From contig CAMZED010000001.1 of assembly GCA_947305675.1 (NCBI GenBank), forward strand, positions 6,445 to 70,444: DNA of 64,000 nucleotides, in the 5' to 3' direction. This document shows positions 1 through 6,988 of the stretch, piece after piece (the stretch's first letter is position 1; each line of letters starts with the position of its first letter). A model generated the notes under the pieces. It was not told the DNA's origin. It saw only the letters and a program-made list of their open reading frames with translations, and did not search any database. A program made the position numbers and the translations under genes. The DNA comes from an uncultured Clostridia bacterium. Lineage in GTDB: Bacteria; Bacillota; Clostridia; Oscillospirales; CAG-382.

Positions 1-301
1 TAAGTTTCATGATAGTTGGCTCCCATTTTTTATTTGCTCTGCGCAGAGACTTTCAACCGGTAACTATATTATACCAGGCTGTAAATAATAATCAAGCGCA
101 CAGTTTGTGAGATTTTTCCTCGATTATTGAGAATTCGTGAGTATTTATTATCTGATGATTTATTTAAAAACCGCCCACGATTTTACTGATTACTGTTCCC
201 GCCTCGAAGAGTGCAAAGCGCTTTTGATGACCGCAGGTCATCAAAAGCGCTTTTGCGTTAGTTTTGCTTAAAACGACACAGATAAGATAAAAGTAAAAAA
301 T

Positions 302-331
302 CGGGACACCCGCTTTATCGCAGGCGTCCCG
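302..331 (-). terminator. Intrinsic terminator of the hypothetical gene at 370-849
   Basis: On the minus strand the arms CGGGAC and GTCCCG enclose a loop and are followed by ATTTTTTACTTTT. It sits just beyond the stop codon of the 370-849 gene. Confidence 0.6.
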
Positions 332-333
332 AA

Positions 334-351
334 GGAGTTTTTGTTTTGGTG
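334..351. repeat. 18-bp copy of the tRNA-Val 3' end/terminator junction
   Basis: GGAGTTTTTGTTTTGGTG is identical to 2401-2418, where it spans the tRNA terminator arm and the encoded CCA end of tRNA-Val. It marks the far edge of the accessory zone and may be a remnant of the ancestral tRNA downstream flank. Confidence 0.5.
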
Positions 352-369
352 CGAATATCGATAACGGAT

Positions 370-849
370 TTATCTTCTGTTTATATAATCTTCCAACAGT
401 TCGCTGTGTGGGTAATATTTCAAAAATGCGTCAACATCTTCTTTGTTTTTGCTGAAAAGCAATGTTAAACTGCTATCCCACGGAACGATTTCCATTTGCG
501 CCAACGGATGTTGGATATTAATAGGAGTTTCCCAAAATCCCGGATAGCCGTCTGCGTACGGTAAATCATATTTTAATACTTCTGTTAGTTCAACCGATTT
601 GTCAAACGCAGATAAAACCGCCCATATCCATTGAAAATTATCTTTTGTTACAAGCGCGGTCAATTCTTCACCGCTCATCCAACAATATTTCCGGTTGAGC
701 ATTTCGTCTATTTTAGGATCTTTCGGATAGCAAACGCAATCAGTAATCAGCCAGTTATAATCCATTTGCTTATTATTGATCGCTTCAAAAACTCTGTCTA
801 TATAGGTGAAATATTTTTCACCTTTTTCATTTATTGCTCCGTAAACCAT
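370..849 (-). CDS. Hypothetical protein, about 159 aa
   Basis: I do not recognise the family with certainty. It is a soluble, acidic, aromatic-rich protein with no signal peptide or membrane segment, faintly reminiscent of the DUF2691 type of small Bacillota proteins. The start is the internal ATG at 849 because GGAGGTG lies six bases upstream; the longer frame reaching 882 begins at or before the -10 element. It has its own promoter (TATAAT at 869-874) and a terminator at 302-331, so it is a single-gene unit. It lies in the tRNA-Val accessory zone next to a toxin-antitoxin pair, so it may be cargo; no function is assigned. Confidence 0.7.
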   Translation of the reverse strand: MVYGAINEKGEKYFTYIDRVFEAINNKQMDYNWLITDCVCYPKDPKIDEMLNRKYCWMSGEELTALVTKDNFQWIWAVLSAFDKSVELTEVLKYDLPYADGYPGFWETPINIQHPLAQMEIVPWDSSLTLLFSKNKEDVDAFLKYYPHSELLEDYINRR

Positions 850-868
850 TTTTGACACCTCCCACAAC

Positions 869-897
869 ATTATATCATGCATAATCGCTATTTACAA
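869..897 (-). promoter_or_regulatory. Sigma-A-type promoter for the 370-849 gene
   Basis: Read on the minus strand, TTGTAA (892-897), a 17-bp spacer and TATAAT (869-874). It places transcription start about 15 bases before the chosen ATG. Confidence 0.6.
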
Positions 898-899
898 CG

Positions 900-940
900 G
901 CGCACATACTCACCACCGTGCGGCGAAACTGTGCTGAAAC
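900..940. repeat. Short imperfect repeat, copy 1
   Basis: Resembles 2190-2230 over about 40 bases (shared start GCGCAC.TACTCACC and shared ACTGT.CTGA later). Both copies sit immediately upstream of a minus-strand accessory gene. Copy 2 forms a clean CACCGCC/GGCGGTG hairpin, copy 1 a poorer one. Confidence 0.4.
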
Positions 941-943
941 AAA

Positions 944-1321
944 TCAATTCAAGTGTGATTGAAGCCAGAGCAGCAGATCGTCGCAATTCTTTTCGCCCGA
1001 TGCGACGGAAAGAACGATTTCGGTCAGTTCTTTTTGCATATACGAAAAAACATAACCGTTCAGCGCAAGAAAAACGAGCATCGCGTGCACGCCGATTCGT
1101 TTGTTGCCGTCAACGAACGCGTGGTTCTGCATCAGCCCGAAACCAAGCCGCGCTCCTTTTTCCAAAACGGAAGGGTAAAGCTCTTTGCCGTCAAAACTCT
1201 GAAACGGGCTGAGGATCGCGGAATCGAGCAGTCCTTCGTCACGTATCCCGTCCGTTCCGCCGGTTTCTTTTATCAGTTGTGCGTGCAGCAGAATGACCTG
1301 TTCTTTCGTCAGTATTTTCAT
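944..1321 (-). CDS. doc: Doc/Fic family toxin
   Basis: A 125-residue protein of the death-on-curing type. The Doc signature HAFVDGNKRIG is at residues 67-77 (His, Asp/Asn and the NKR segment that binds the nucleotide phosphates). Doc toxins use a reversed Fic fold to phosphorylate EF-Tu and stop translation; that activity is known for phage P1 Doc and only inferred here. The length is normal for Doc. The start overlaps the stop of the RelB-like antitoxin by four bases, as in a translationally coupled toxin-antitoxin operon. All signature residues are intact, so the toxin is probably functional. Confidence 0.9.
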   Translation of the reverse strand: MKILTKEQVILLHAQLIKETGGTDGIRDEGLLDSAILSPFQSFDGKELYPSVLEKGARLGFGLMQNHAFVDGNKRIGVHAMLVFLALNGYVFSYMQKELTEIVLSVASGEKNCDDLLLWLQSHLN

Positions 1322-1572
1322 TTTGCCAGAACCTTATATGCTTCTTTGTTTTTGGCGATCAGTTCGTTTGAAACGGAAAGCAGCTCGGCGTCGCTCGCGA
1401 CCGCATTTCGCTCGGTCTTTTTGATCTCAAACGGGATCCCGTTATAGTCGACGGCGGATTTTAGAAAAACGGTGATCGCGGAAGACATATTCAAGCCCAG
1501 ATCCGAAAACAATACCTCCGCCTGCTTTTTCAAATTTTCATCTATTCTGATATTAAGATTTGTCGTGGCCAT
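1318..1572 (-). CDS. relB: RelB/DinJ family antitoxin
   Basis: An 84-residue protein beginning with a ribbon-helix-helix segment (TTNLNIRIDENLKKQAE, then a helix around residues 25-40), typical of RelB/DinJ DNA-binding antitoxins. The C-terminal part is charged and presumably wraps the toxin. It starts at ATG 1572 behind AAAGGAGGAA. It is the first gene of a two-gene operon with doc and should repress the promoter at 1599-1627. RelB-type antitoxins are usually paired with RelE toxins, and P1 Doc uses Phd; a RelB/DinJ-Doc pair is a mixed combination that is nevertheless known in Bacillota. Confidence 0.88.
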   Translation of the reverse strand: MATTNLNIRIDENLKKQAEVLFSDLGLNMSSAITVFLKSAVDYNGIPFEIKKTERNAVASDAELLSVSNELIAKNKEAYKVLAK

Positions 1573-1598
1573 TTTTTATTCCTCCTTTTACAATTGTT

Positions 1599-1627
1599 AT
1601 TATACGCCGATTAATCATTTTTGTCAA
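1599..1627 (-). promoter_or_regulatory. Promoter of the relB-doc operon
   Basis: On the minus strand TTGACA (1622-1627), 17 bp, TATAAT (1599-1604): a full consensus promoter. The ribosome binding site AAAGGAGG follows before the relB ATG. Confidence 0.85.
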
Positions 1628-1666
1628 TACAAAACAAAGAAAATGTCATTACAATTCTTTCCGGCA

Positions 1667-1735
1667 AAAGAAAATCGAGTATCCATAACTCAAGTCCGTT
1701 ATAGATACCCGATATGGTGTGGATGAATGGACTTG
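1667..1735. repeat. 69-bp direct repeat, copy 1, ending in 21 bp of the tRNA-Val 3' end
   Basis: Matches 2231-2299 at 66 of 69 positions. The last 21 bases (1715-1735) equal the 3' end of tRNA-Val (2414-2434). The first part forms a 13-bp stem with an 8-base loop TCAAGTCC, resembling a T-arm. The two copies flank the lipoprotein gene at 1739-2167. Confidence 0.8.
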
Positions 1736-1738
1736 TTT

Positions 1739-2167
1739 TTAGTAGTTGCCTGTAAATTCGATCGCATTTGAAACCGTTGGCTCTTCAGTAAAGTGGGTCA
1801 AAATATCACCTTCATGCAGCCAATCAAGAACACCATCTTTATCTTTGATTGACAAAACTTTTATTTCGTTATTTCCGGTTAATTCCAATTCGATTCTTAA
1901 ATCCCAATATGTTTCAGTACAGATGATTACGTTATCTTTTATCTCATAATTCCCGTTTAAATTATGATCGTATAACTTTCCTTGACCCGTGTTCCACCTG
2001 CAATCATCTGTATCAAAATACAAATAAGGCGATGTGTAGTCGTTTTTAGAAAGATATTCTTTTTGCAATGGGTATTGTAAAACCTGAGATGAACAGGAAG
2101 CAAAAAAACAGAATAGAATTGTCGCGATAACAAAAAATGAAATGATTAAAACACTTTGTTTTTTCAT
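1739..2167 (-). CDS. Small predicted lipoprotein
   Basis: About 142 residues. Chosen start is ATG 2167, preceded by AAAGGAG at a plausible distance; the longer frame to 2257 runs through repeat DNA. The N-terminus is MKKQ followed by a hydrophobic stretch and a lipobox-like FASC near residue 24, so it is probably lipidated and anchored on the outer face of the membrane. The mature part is acidic with several Tyr and Trp residues and no family I recognise. It sits between two 69-bp direct repeats carrying tRNA-Val 3' ends, as a small integrated cassette would. No close promoter is visible. Confidence 0.7.
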   Translation of the reverse strand: MKKQSVLIISFFVIATILFCFFASCSSQVLQYPLQKEYLSKNDYTSPYLYFDTDDCRWNTGQGKLYDHNLNGNYEIKDNVIICTETYWDLRIELELTGNNEIKVLSIKDKDGVLDWLHEGDILTHFTEEPTVSNAIEFTGNY

Positions 2168-2189
2168 ACTTTGCAAACTCCTTTCAAAT

Positions 2190-2230
2190 GCGCACTTACT
2201 CACCGCCGCAGGCGGTGGTACTGTACTGAT
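2190..2230. repeat. Short imperfect repeat, copy 2 (palindromic)
   Basis: Related to 900-940. It contains the perfect hairpin CACCGCC-GCA-GGCGGTG and lies directly upstream of the lipoprotein gene start. Confidence 0.4.
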
Positions 2231-2299
2231 AAAGAAAATCGGGTATCCATAACTCAAGTCCGTTATGAATACCCGATATGGTGTGGATGAATGGACTTG
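2231..2299. repeat. 69-bp direct repeat, copy 2, ending in 21 bp of the tRNA-Val 3' end
   Basis: Second copy of the repeat at 1667-1735. Its stem (GGGTAT..CATAAC / GTTATG..ATACCC) keeps pairing where the copies differ at the stem centre. Positions 2279-2299 are identical to the 3' end of tRNA-Val. Confidence 0.8.
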
Positions 2300-2326
2300 C
2301 CTGCCTGCGGGCAGGCCTCACCGCGG

Positions 2327-2351
2327 AAAAACTGTCCACCGGACAGTTTTT
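2327..2351. terminator. Perfect 11-bp hairpin with T-tracts in both directions
   Basis: Arms AAAAACTGTCC and GGACAGTTTTT with a 3-base loop. It lies between the tRNA terminator and repeat copy 2 and can act as a bidirectional intrinsic terminator. Confidence 0.65.
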
Positions 2352-2380
2352 TAACACGCGGCGTTCAAGTCCATACGGAT

Positions 2381-2415
2381 CAAAACAAAAAACTCCCGGG
2401 GGAGTTTTTGTTTTG
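2381..2415 (-). terminator. Terminator of tRNA-Val
   Basis: Just downstream of the tRNA on the minus strand, long complementary arms (core ACTCCC/GGGAGT, one bulge) run into T-rich sequence. Its arm abuts the encoded CCA end. Confidence 0.75.
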
Positions 2416-2490
2416 GTGTGGATGAATGGACTTGAACCAACGACCCCTTGCATGTCAAGCAAGTGCTCTGACCAACTGAGCTACACCCAC
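2414..2490 (-). tRNA. tRNA-Val (anticodon GAC)
   Basis: On the minus strand the acceptor arm GTGGGTG (2490-2484) pairs with CATCCAC, followed by discriminator A and an encoded CCA (2416-2414). The D arm is GCTC/GAGC, the anticodon stem CTTGC/GCAAG encloses TTGACAT (anticodon GAC, reading GUC), and the T loop is TTCAAGT. The T stem has one mismatch. It is 77 nt with CCA. Its 3' end is duplicated at 1715-1735 and 2279-2299, which suggests use as an integration site. Confidence 0.93.
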
Positions 2491-2508
2491 GTTTTCGTCT
2501 GTGCGGTA

Positions 2509-2537
2509 ATTTTAACACACAACAGACGAATTGTCAA
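2509..2537 (-). promoter_or_regulatory. Promoter of tRNA-Val
   Basis: On the minus strand TTGACA (2532-2537), 17 bp, TAAAAT (2509-2514), about 20 bases before the tRNA 5' end. Confidence 0.75.
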
Positions 2538-2579
2538 TAGTTTTTTGCCGTCAAGTTTTAATTTTGTCGCGACGGCATA

Positions 2580-3611
2580 TCAGAAGCATTTTTTTGCTTT
2601 CGATTTTTTGCAATGCTCGATATTTCCGCACTGATAACAAAGTTCGTTATCGCAGATCTCGTTTTTGAAGAACTCCTCGATATTGTTCGCCGTCGTCTCG
2701 GCAATATTTGCCAAAGCCTCTTCGGTAAGGAACGCCTGGTGCGAGGTGACTATTACGTTCGGCATCGATATAAGCCTTGCAAGCGTATCGTCGTTGATTA
2801 TATGACCCGAATAATCGTTGAAGAAGATATCCGATTCCTCTTCGTAAACGTCAAGACAGGCGGCGCCGATCCGGCGGGATTTTATCCCGTCAAGCAGCGC
2901 CTCGGAATCGATAAGCGCCCCGCGTGAGGTGTTTATTATAACGACTCCCTTGCGCAGAGTTCCGATCGTTTCGGCGTTGAGCATATGAAAACTCTCGTCG
3001 GTGAGCGGGCAGTGGAACGAGATTATATCGCTGTTTTCAAAAAGTTCTTCCTTGCTGACGTAATCGATCCCGCTCCCTTCGGCGGGGAACTTGTCATAGG
3101 CGATGACCTTCATCCCGAACCCGCGGCAGATATCGATAAACACCCTGCCGATCCTTCCGGTGCCGACGACGCCGACGGTTTTCCCGTGAAGGTCGAACCC
3201 CGCGAGCCCCGAAAGTGAAAAATTGAAATCGCGCGTGCGGTTATAGGCTTTGTGGATCCGGCGGATCGAGGTCAGCAGCAAAGCCATGGCGTGTTCAGCA
3301 ACGGCGTAAGGCGAATAAGCCGGAACGTGAACTACGTGTATCTTTTTATAGGCGTATTTTACGTCGACGTTGTTATATCCGGCACAGCGCAGCGCGACAA
3401 GTTTTACGCCGTAGACGCAAAGCTTGTCGATGACCGGCGCCGATACGTCGTCGTTGACGAAAACGCAGACCGCGTCGCACCCTTTTGCAAGCTCGGCGGT
3501 GTTTACGTTGAGTTTCGTGTCGTAATACACCGGCTCGAACCCGTGCGCGGCAGCAGCTATGTCAAAATGGGGTTTATCGTAATTTTTAGTGTCAAAAAAA
3601 GCGATCTTCAA
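2580..3611 (-). CDS. ldhA: D-lactate dehydrogenase (2-hydroxyacid dehydrogenase family)
   Basis: Reduces pyruvate to D-lactate with NADH in the cytoplasm. The 343-residue protein has the substrate domain (ALRCAGYNNVD near residue 75), the Rossmann motif GVVGTGRIGR near 147, the NTSRGALID segment with the catalytic Arg, the Glu of DVYEEE and the catalytic His in TSHQAFLTEEAL. The start is TTG 3611 behind GGAGG. The last 25 residues form a cysteine-rich tail (CYQCGNIEHC and a final KKCF) beyond the usual end of the family, which might bind metal. It is a single gene diverging from the ZIP transporter. Confidence 0.93.
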   Translation of the reverse strand: MKIAFFDTKNYDKPHFDIAAAAHGFEPVYYDTKLNVNTAELAKGCDAVCVFVNDDVSAPVIDKLCVYGVKLVALRCAGYNNVDVKYAYKKIHVVHVPAYSPYAVAEHAMALLLTSIRRIHKAYNRTRDFNFSLSGLAGFDLHGKTVGVVGTGRIGRVFIDICRGFGMKVIAYDKFPAEGSGIDYVSKEELFENSDIISFHCPLTDESFHMLNAETIGTLRKGVVIINTSRGALIDSEALLDGIKSRRIGAACLDVYEEESDIFFNDYSGHIINDDTLARLISMPNVIVTSHQAFLTEEALANIAETTANNIEEFFKNEICDNELCYQCGNIEHCKKSKAKKCF

Positions 3612-3642
3612 ATCTGCCTCCGTTTGTCAACTCCCCGGAAAA

Positions 3643-3657
3643 TAACATAAGATGTTA
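3643..3657. promoter_or_regulatory. Candidate operator, 15-bp palindrome
   Basis: TAACAT-AAG-ATGTTA lies in the short gap between divergent ldhA and the ZIP transporter gene, where a repressor could control either. The regulator is unknown. Confidence 0.35.
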
Positions 3658-3677
3658 CTGTACGGGAGTGTGAAATA

Positions 3678-4466
3678 ATGGATAAAATTGTAATAACCGG
3701 TATTTTATTGCCGTTTGCCGGCACGGCGCTCGGTGCCGCGTGCGTGTTTTTTATGAAAAAAGGCGTCGGGAAAAAGCTGCAGGACGCGCTCGCCGGATCA
3801 GCCGCCGGGGTAATGGTCGCCGCGGCGGTGTGGAGCCTTATGCTCCCCGCGCTTGAATCGGCGCCGGAAGGTTCGGGCAAACTTGCGGCGTTTATCCCCG
3901 CCGGTGCGGGTTTCATCGCCGGGACGGGATCGCTTTTGCTGCTCGATTTTATGATCCCGCGGATCGAAAACCGCGCCCTGCGCGGCAAGATAGGCGACGG
4001 GCGCGAAAAAAGCACAAAACTTATGATACTCGCGGTGACTCTGCACAACTTTCCCGAAGGGCTTGCCGTCGGCGTCGCGCTGGCGGGATATCTCGACGGG
4101 AACCTCGGAGTGAGCTCCGCTTCGGTCGCGGCGCTGGCTTTCGGGATAGCGGTGCAGAACTTTCCCGAAGGGGCGATCGTTTCGCTTCCGCTGCGCGGGG
4201 CGGGAAGATCGAAAAGCCGGTCATTCCTCGCGGGGGCGGCTTCGGGCGCCGTCGAGCCGCTCGGCGCGGTGATAACGCTTGCCGCGGCGCACTTTATTAC
4301 TCCTGCGATGCCGTTTTTGCTGTGCTACGCGGCGGGCGCGATGATATACGTCGTCGTCGAGGAACTGGTTCCCCAGTTCGCCCGGGGCGATGGCGCGCAC
4401 CCCGGCACCGCGGCGTTTGCCGCCGGGTTTACGCTTATGATGGCGCTTGACGTTATGCTGGGCTGA
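3678..4466 (+). CDS. ZIP family divalent metal transporter
   Basis: A 262-residue polytopic membrane protein with about eight hydrophobic segments. The paired metal-site motifs of ZIP carriers are clear: HNFPEG in the fourth helix and QNFPEG in the fifth, followed by VEELVPQ in a later helix. The loop between helices 3 and 4 is charged, as in the family. It imports Zn2+ or related divalent cations; the exact ion cannot be read from sequence. GGGAG precedes the ATG. Its stop abuts the stop of the convergent gerW gene with no gap. A 15-bp palindrome upstream could bind a metal regulator. Confidence 0.9.
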   Translation: MDKIVITGILLPFAGTALGAACVFFMKKGVGKKLQDALAGSAAGVMVAAAVWSLMLPALESAPEGSGKLAAFIPAGAGFIAGTGSLLLLDFMIPRIENRALRGKIGDGREKSTKLMILAVTLHNFPEGLAVGVALAGYLDGNLGVSSASVAALAFGIAVQNFPEGAIVSLPLRGAGRSKSRSFLAGAASGAVEPLGAVITLAAAHFITPAMPFLLCYAAGAMIYVVVEELVPQFARGDGAHPGTAAFAAGFTLMMALDVMLG

Positions 4467-4964
4467 TCAGTCCCCGAGTTCGTCGGCGATTATCTCGTCG
4501 ATGGCTTCCTCGGCGGCTTCCTCGGCTTTTTTAGCCGCTTTCTTTTCGCGGCGTTCGGCGACGAATTCCTTTACTTTTTCGATAATGTCGGGGGCTTTGG
4601 TTATAAGTCCGTCGATCCCGTCGAGCGTTTTGTTTACCGCGTCTTTGGGTTCGCCGTAAGACGAAGGATCCGAAAGGCTTATAAGCCTTACCTTACCCTG
4701 CTCGACCACGATGAATCCCTGGGGAGAAACGCTTACGCCCGCGCCGTTGCCGCCGGCAAAATAAGCGTCGCCGTCGGGACGGGGGTTCTTGCCGCCGAAC
4801 TCGCTCCCTCCCGAGGCGAACCCCACGCTGACTTTTGAAAAAGGTATAACGGTGACTTCACCGGGCAGATTGATCGGTTCACCTATAACGGTGTTTACGT
4901 CGGCGACAGAGCCGATTTTTGAAAGGGCTGCGTCAATAATTTGTTTTAACGGCATTTCACTCAT
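4467..4964 (-). CDS. gerW: GerW/YtfJ family sporulation protein
   Basis: 165 residues. The family core is visible: an N-terminal PLKQIIDAALSKIG helix, GEPINLPGEVTVIPFSKVS, a glycine-rich middle (FASGGSEFGG, AGGNGAGVSV) and SPQGFIVVEQGKVRLI. The C-terminal 40 residues are a Lys/Glu/Ala-rich helix. In Bacillus subtilis YtfJ (GerW) is a mother-cell/forespore sporulation protein needed for L-alanine germination response. It overlaps the preceding DUF2953 gene by eight bases and ends the scpA-scpB operon, the same neighbourhood as ytfI-ytfJ in Bacillus. Confidence 0.9.
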   Translation of the reverse strand: MSEMPLKQIIDAALSKIGSVADVNTVIGEPINLPGEVTVIPFSKVSVGFASGGSEFGGKNPRPDGDAYFAGGNGAGVSVSPQGFIVVEQGKVRLISLSDPSSYGEPKDAVNKTLDGIDGLITKAPDIIEKVKEFVAERREKKAAKKAEEAAEEAIDEIIADELGD

Positions 4965-5643
4965 GATTTTCTTCTCCTTTATCCGATTCGTTTCTTTTAT
5001 TCTTTGTTTCTTCGGGCTTTTCTTTCCAAAGCGATCTTATTCTTTTATATCCGCGCCACGCCAACAAAAGCGCGATCAGAAGTTTTAACGGCACGACGGA
5101 TATCCTAATGTCGGCAAACAGCTCGAACCTTTCGGCGACAAAATCCGGTTCTACAAGAAAATCGACGCTGCCTTTCCGCTTCGAACGCCTTTTGAGCGAC
5201 TTTAATAAAACGAACAGGTTCCCCGCCGCGCCGCTCACCGCACCGTAGATGACGGCGGTTTTTGCCGGGTCGTCGGAAGCCACAAGGCATTTGAAGACGG
5301 CTTTTTCGAGCCGCGCGCTCTTCCCGAACCTTGAAAGCACCTTTTTGAATACTTCCGAAGCGACCGGGACAAGTTCCCCGACCGAAGGCGATTCGAGTTC
5401 TTCTTTGTCTTTTCGGGACGTATCTTCTTTTTCTTTTACCCGCTCCTTCGGCTTTTTCGGGGCGGCGGTCTTTGCCTTTTCGCCCGGGACGGCTTTGAAA
5501 AGCGTCTTTTTGAAAAGCAGATACTTTATTTTTACTTCAAACACACCGTTATATACCAGCGACGCTTTTATCGGCAAAAGCAGCAGCAAAAGCAGAAAAG
5601 CGAAAACGCCGAGTATGCCGAGTATAATATAAAGCGCCGCCAC
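4957..5643 (-). CDS. ytfI: DUF2953 membrane protein (YtfI-like)
   Basis: 228 residues with an N-terminal membrane helix (residues 3-28, leucine-rich), a charged Lys/Glu-rich linker (about 60-90) and a C-terminal hydrophobic segment (ISVVPLKLLIALLLAW), the pattern of DUF2953 proteins. The molecular role is unknown; its constant partnership with gerW/ytfJ suggests sporulation. It starts at GTG 5643, sharing one base with the scpB stop (TAGTG), so translation is probably coupled. Confidence 0.8.
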   Translation of the reverse strand: MAALYIILGILGVFAFLLLLLLLPIKASLVYNGVFEVKIKYLLFKKTLFKAVPGEKAKTAAPKKPKERVKEKEDTSRKDKEELESPSVGELVPVASEVFKKVLSRFGKSARLEKAVFKCLVASDDPAKTAVIYGAVSGAAGNLFVLLKSLKRRSKRKGSVDFLVEPDFVAERFELFADIRISVVPLKLLIALLLAWRGYKRIRSLWKEKPEETKNKRNESDKGEENHE

Positions 5644-6236
5644 TATACAGCCTCCCCGCCGGGGTCGGGCTCGCCGGATTCGCCGGGCGACAGTTCAAGC
5701 GAAAGTTGTTCGCTCGTCAAAGCCAGGTCGGTCTTCGGGAGGTCTTCGATCCTTTCCAGCCCGAAGCAGCGCAGGAACGCGTCGGTCGTGCCGAACAGGA
5801 TCGGCCTGCCGGGTGCGTCGAGCGTGCCGCGCTCGGCGATAAGCCCCTTTTCGACCAGCGAAGAAACGATGGACGAGCTGTCGACTCCGCGTACCATCTC
5901 GATAAAAGACCGGGTCACCGGCTGGTTGTAGGCGACTATCGCCAGAACCTCGAGCGCCGCGCGTGAAAGCGGCGGGGTCTTGCGCATTTCAAGCCCTTTT
6001 TTCACATAATCCGCCACAAAAGCCTTTGTGCAAAGCTGATAAGCGTCCTCGACGGTTATTAACGTTATCCCGCTCGTGCGGTCGTCGGAATATTTTTCTT
6101 TAAGGACGGCAGCCGCCTCGCGCAGGCCGTCGGGATCGACTTCCAATATCTCGCAAAGGCGGTCGAAAGTCACCGGGCTGCCGCAGGCGAACAGTACCGC
6201 TTCGAGTGCGGCGGGAGTCTCTTTATTTATACTCAT
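5643..6236 (-). CDS. scpB: Segregation and condensation protein B
   Basis: 197 residues with tandem winged-helix domains: ALEAVLFACGSPVTFDRL at the start and LSRAALEVLAIVAYNQPVTRSFIEMVRGVDS in the second domain, the best conserved ScpB segment. ScpB dimers bind the ScpA kleisin bridging SMC heads in chromosome condensation and origin segregation. It overlaps scpA by 14 bases. The smc gene is not in the window. Confidence 0.95.
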   Translation of the reverse strand: MSINKETPAALEAVLFACGSPVTFDRLCEILEVDPDGLREAAAVLKEKYSDDRTSGITLITVEDAYQLCTKAFVADYVKKGLEMRKTPPLSRAALEVLAIVAYNQPVTRSFIEMVRGVDSSSIVSSLVEKGLIAERGTLDAPGRPILFGTTDAFLRCFGLERIEDLPKTDLALTSEQLSLELSPGESGEPDPGGEAV

Positions 6237-6984
6237 CGTATTCCTCCGCGCTTTCGTATCTCGCGGCGCCGTCGGCGCCGAGCGAAAGCTTTATATCGTC
6301 ATTCTCGTCACGTTCGACGTCGATTATTCCGTCACGCACGCATTCGAGCAAAGCGAGGAACACCGCCACCGCTTCCGACCGGCTGCGGACCCTTATAAAC
6401 AGTTCGTCGAACCGGCAGGTCCCGACTTGTTCAAGCCTGGATATGAGCGCCGACGTCTTTTCCGCCACCGAATAATAGCGTTCCTCTATCTTTTTGAAAA
6501 GTTCGGGTTCGGATTCGTTCCGCTTCAGCGCGATCCTGTCGGCAATACGCAGGAACGCCTCGGTCAGAAGGTTTACCGCGTGCCCGCGCGAATAATCGCC
6601 CTTCGGCGGTTCGTCGGCGGGTTTTGTGAAAGTGTCGAAATGCCCGGCGCTTTGCACGCGCAAAAACTCTGCCGCGATCTTGGCGCGCCGGTGCTCGAGG
6701 AGCGCGTCGACCAGCGGGGCGCGCGGATCTTCGTCCTTTTCGTCGCGCGGGAGGAGCATACGGCTTTTTATAAGCATAAGCTCCGCCGCCATAACGATGA
6801 ACTCCGAAGCGACTTCCATATCGAGTTCGCGCATCGCGTCGAGATAAGCCGCGTACTGGTCGGCTATCTCGGATATGGGGATATCGAAAATATCGATCTT
6901 ATGCTTGGCAATAAGCGCCAACAGCAGGTCGAGAGGTCCTTCATACTGTTCGATCTTTAAATTTACATTTTCCACAAACGCCAC
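6223..6984 (-). CDS. scpA: Segregation and condensation protein A (kleisin)
   Basis: 253 residues. The N-terminal kleisin helix motif YEGPLDLLLALIAKHKIDIFDIP (spanning about residues 14-36) is diagnostic. It is followed by an EFIVMAAELMLIKSRMLLP segment, an acidic central linker, and a C-terminal winged helix that contacts SMC. It bridges the Smc heads with ScpB. The start is GTG 6984, four bases after the M50 protease stop. It belongs to the M50-scpA-scpB-ytfI-gerW operon. Confidence 0.95.
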   Translation of the reverse strand: MAFVENVNLKIEQYEGPLDLLLALIAKHKIDIFDIPISEIADQYAAYLDAMRELDMEVASEFIVMAAELMLIKSRMLLPRDEKDEDPRAPLVDALLEHRRAKIAAEFLRVQSAGHFDTFTKPADEPPKGDYSRGHAVNLLTEAFLRIADRIALKRNESEPELFKKIEERYYSVAEKTSALISRLEQVGTCRFDELFIRVRSRSEAVAVFLALLECVRDGIIDVERDENDDIKLSLGADGAARYESAEEYDEYK

Positions 6985-6988
6985 CGTA

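Larger units (their letters stand above)
1..369. other. AT-rich intergenic stretch with hairpins
   Basis: I see no convincing coding sequence here. A near-perfect 17-bp inverted repeat lies at 215-253 (arms 215-231 and 237-253, loop CGCAG) without a long T-tract on either side. A second hairpin at 302-331 is followed, on the minus strand, by a T-rich tract. The rest is AT-rich and unassigned. Confidence 0.6.

Noticed and set aside
877..1447. Plus-strand open frames opposite relB-doc
   Set aside because: They mirror the minus-strand toxin-antitoxin genes, lack ribosome sites and have unlikely composition.
2196..2462. Minus-strand 88-residue frame over the tRNA and repeats
   Set aside because: It runs through tRNA-Val, its terminator and the 69-bp repeat; structured RNA and repeat DNA explain it.
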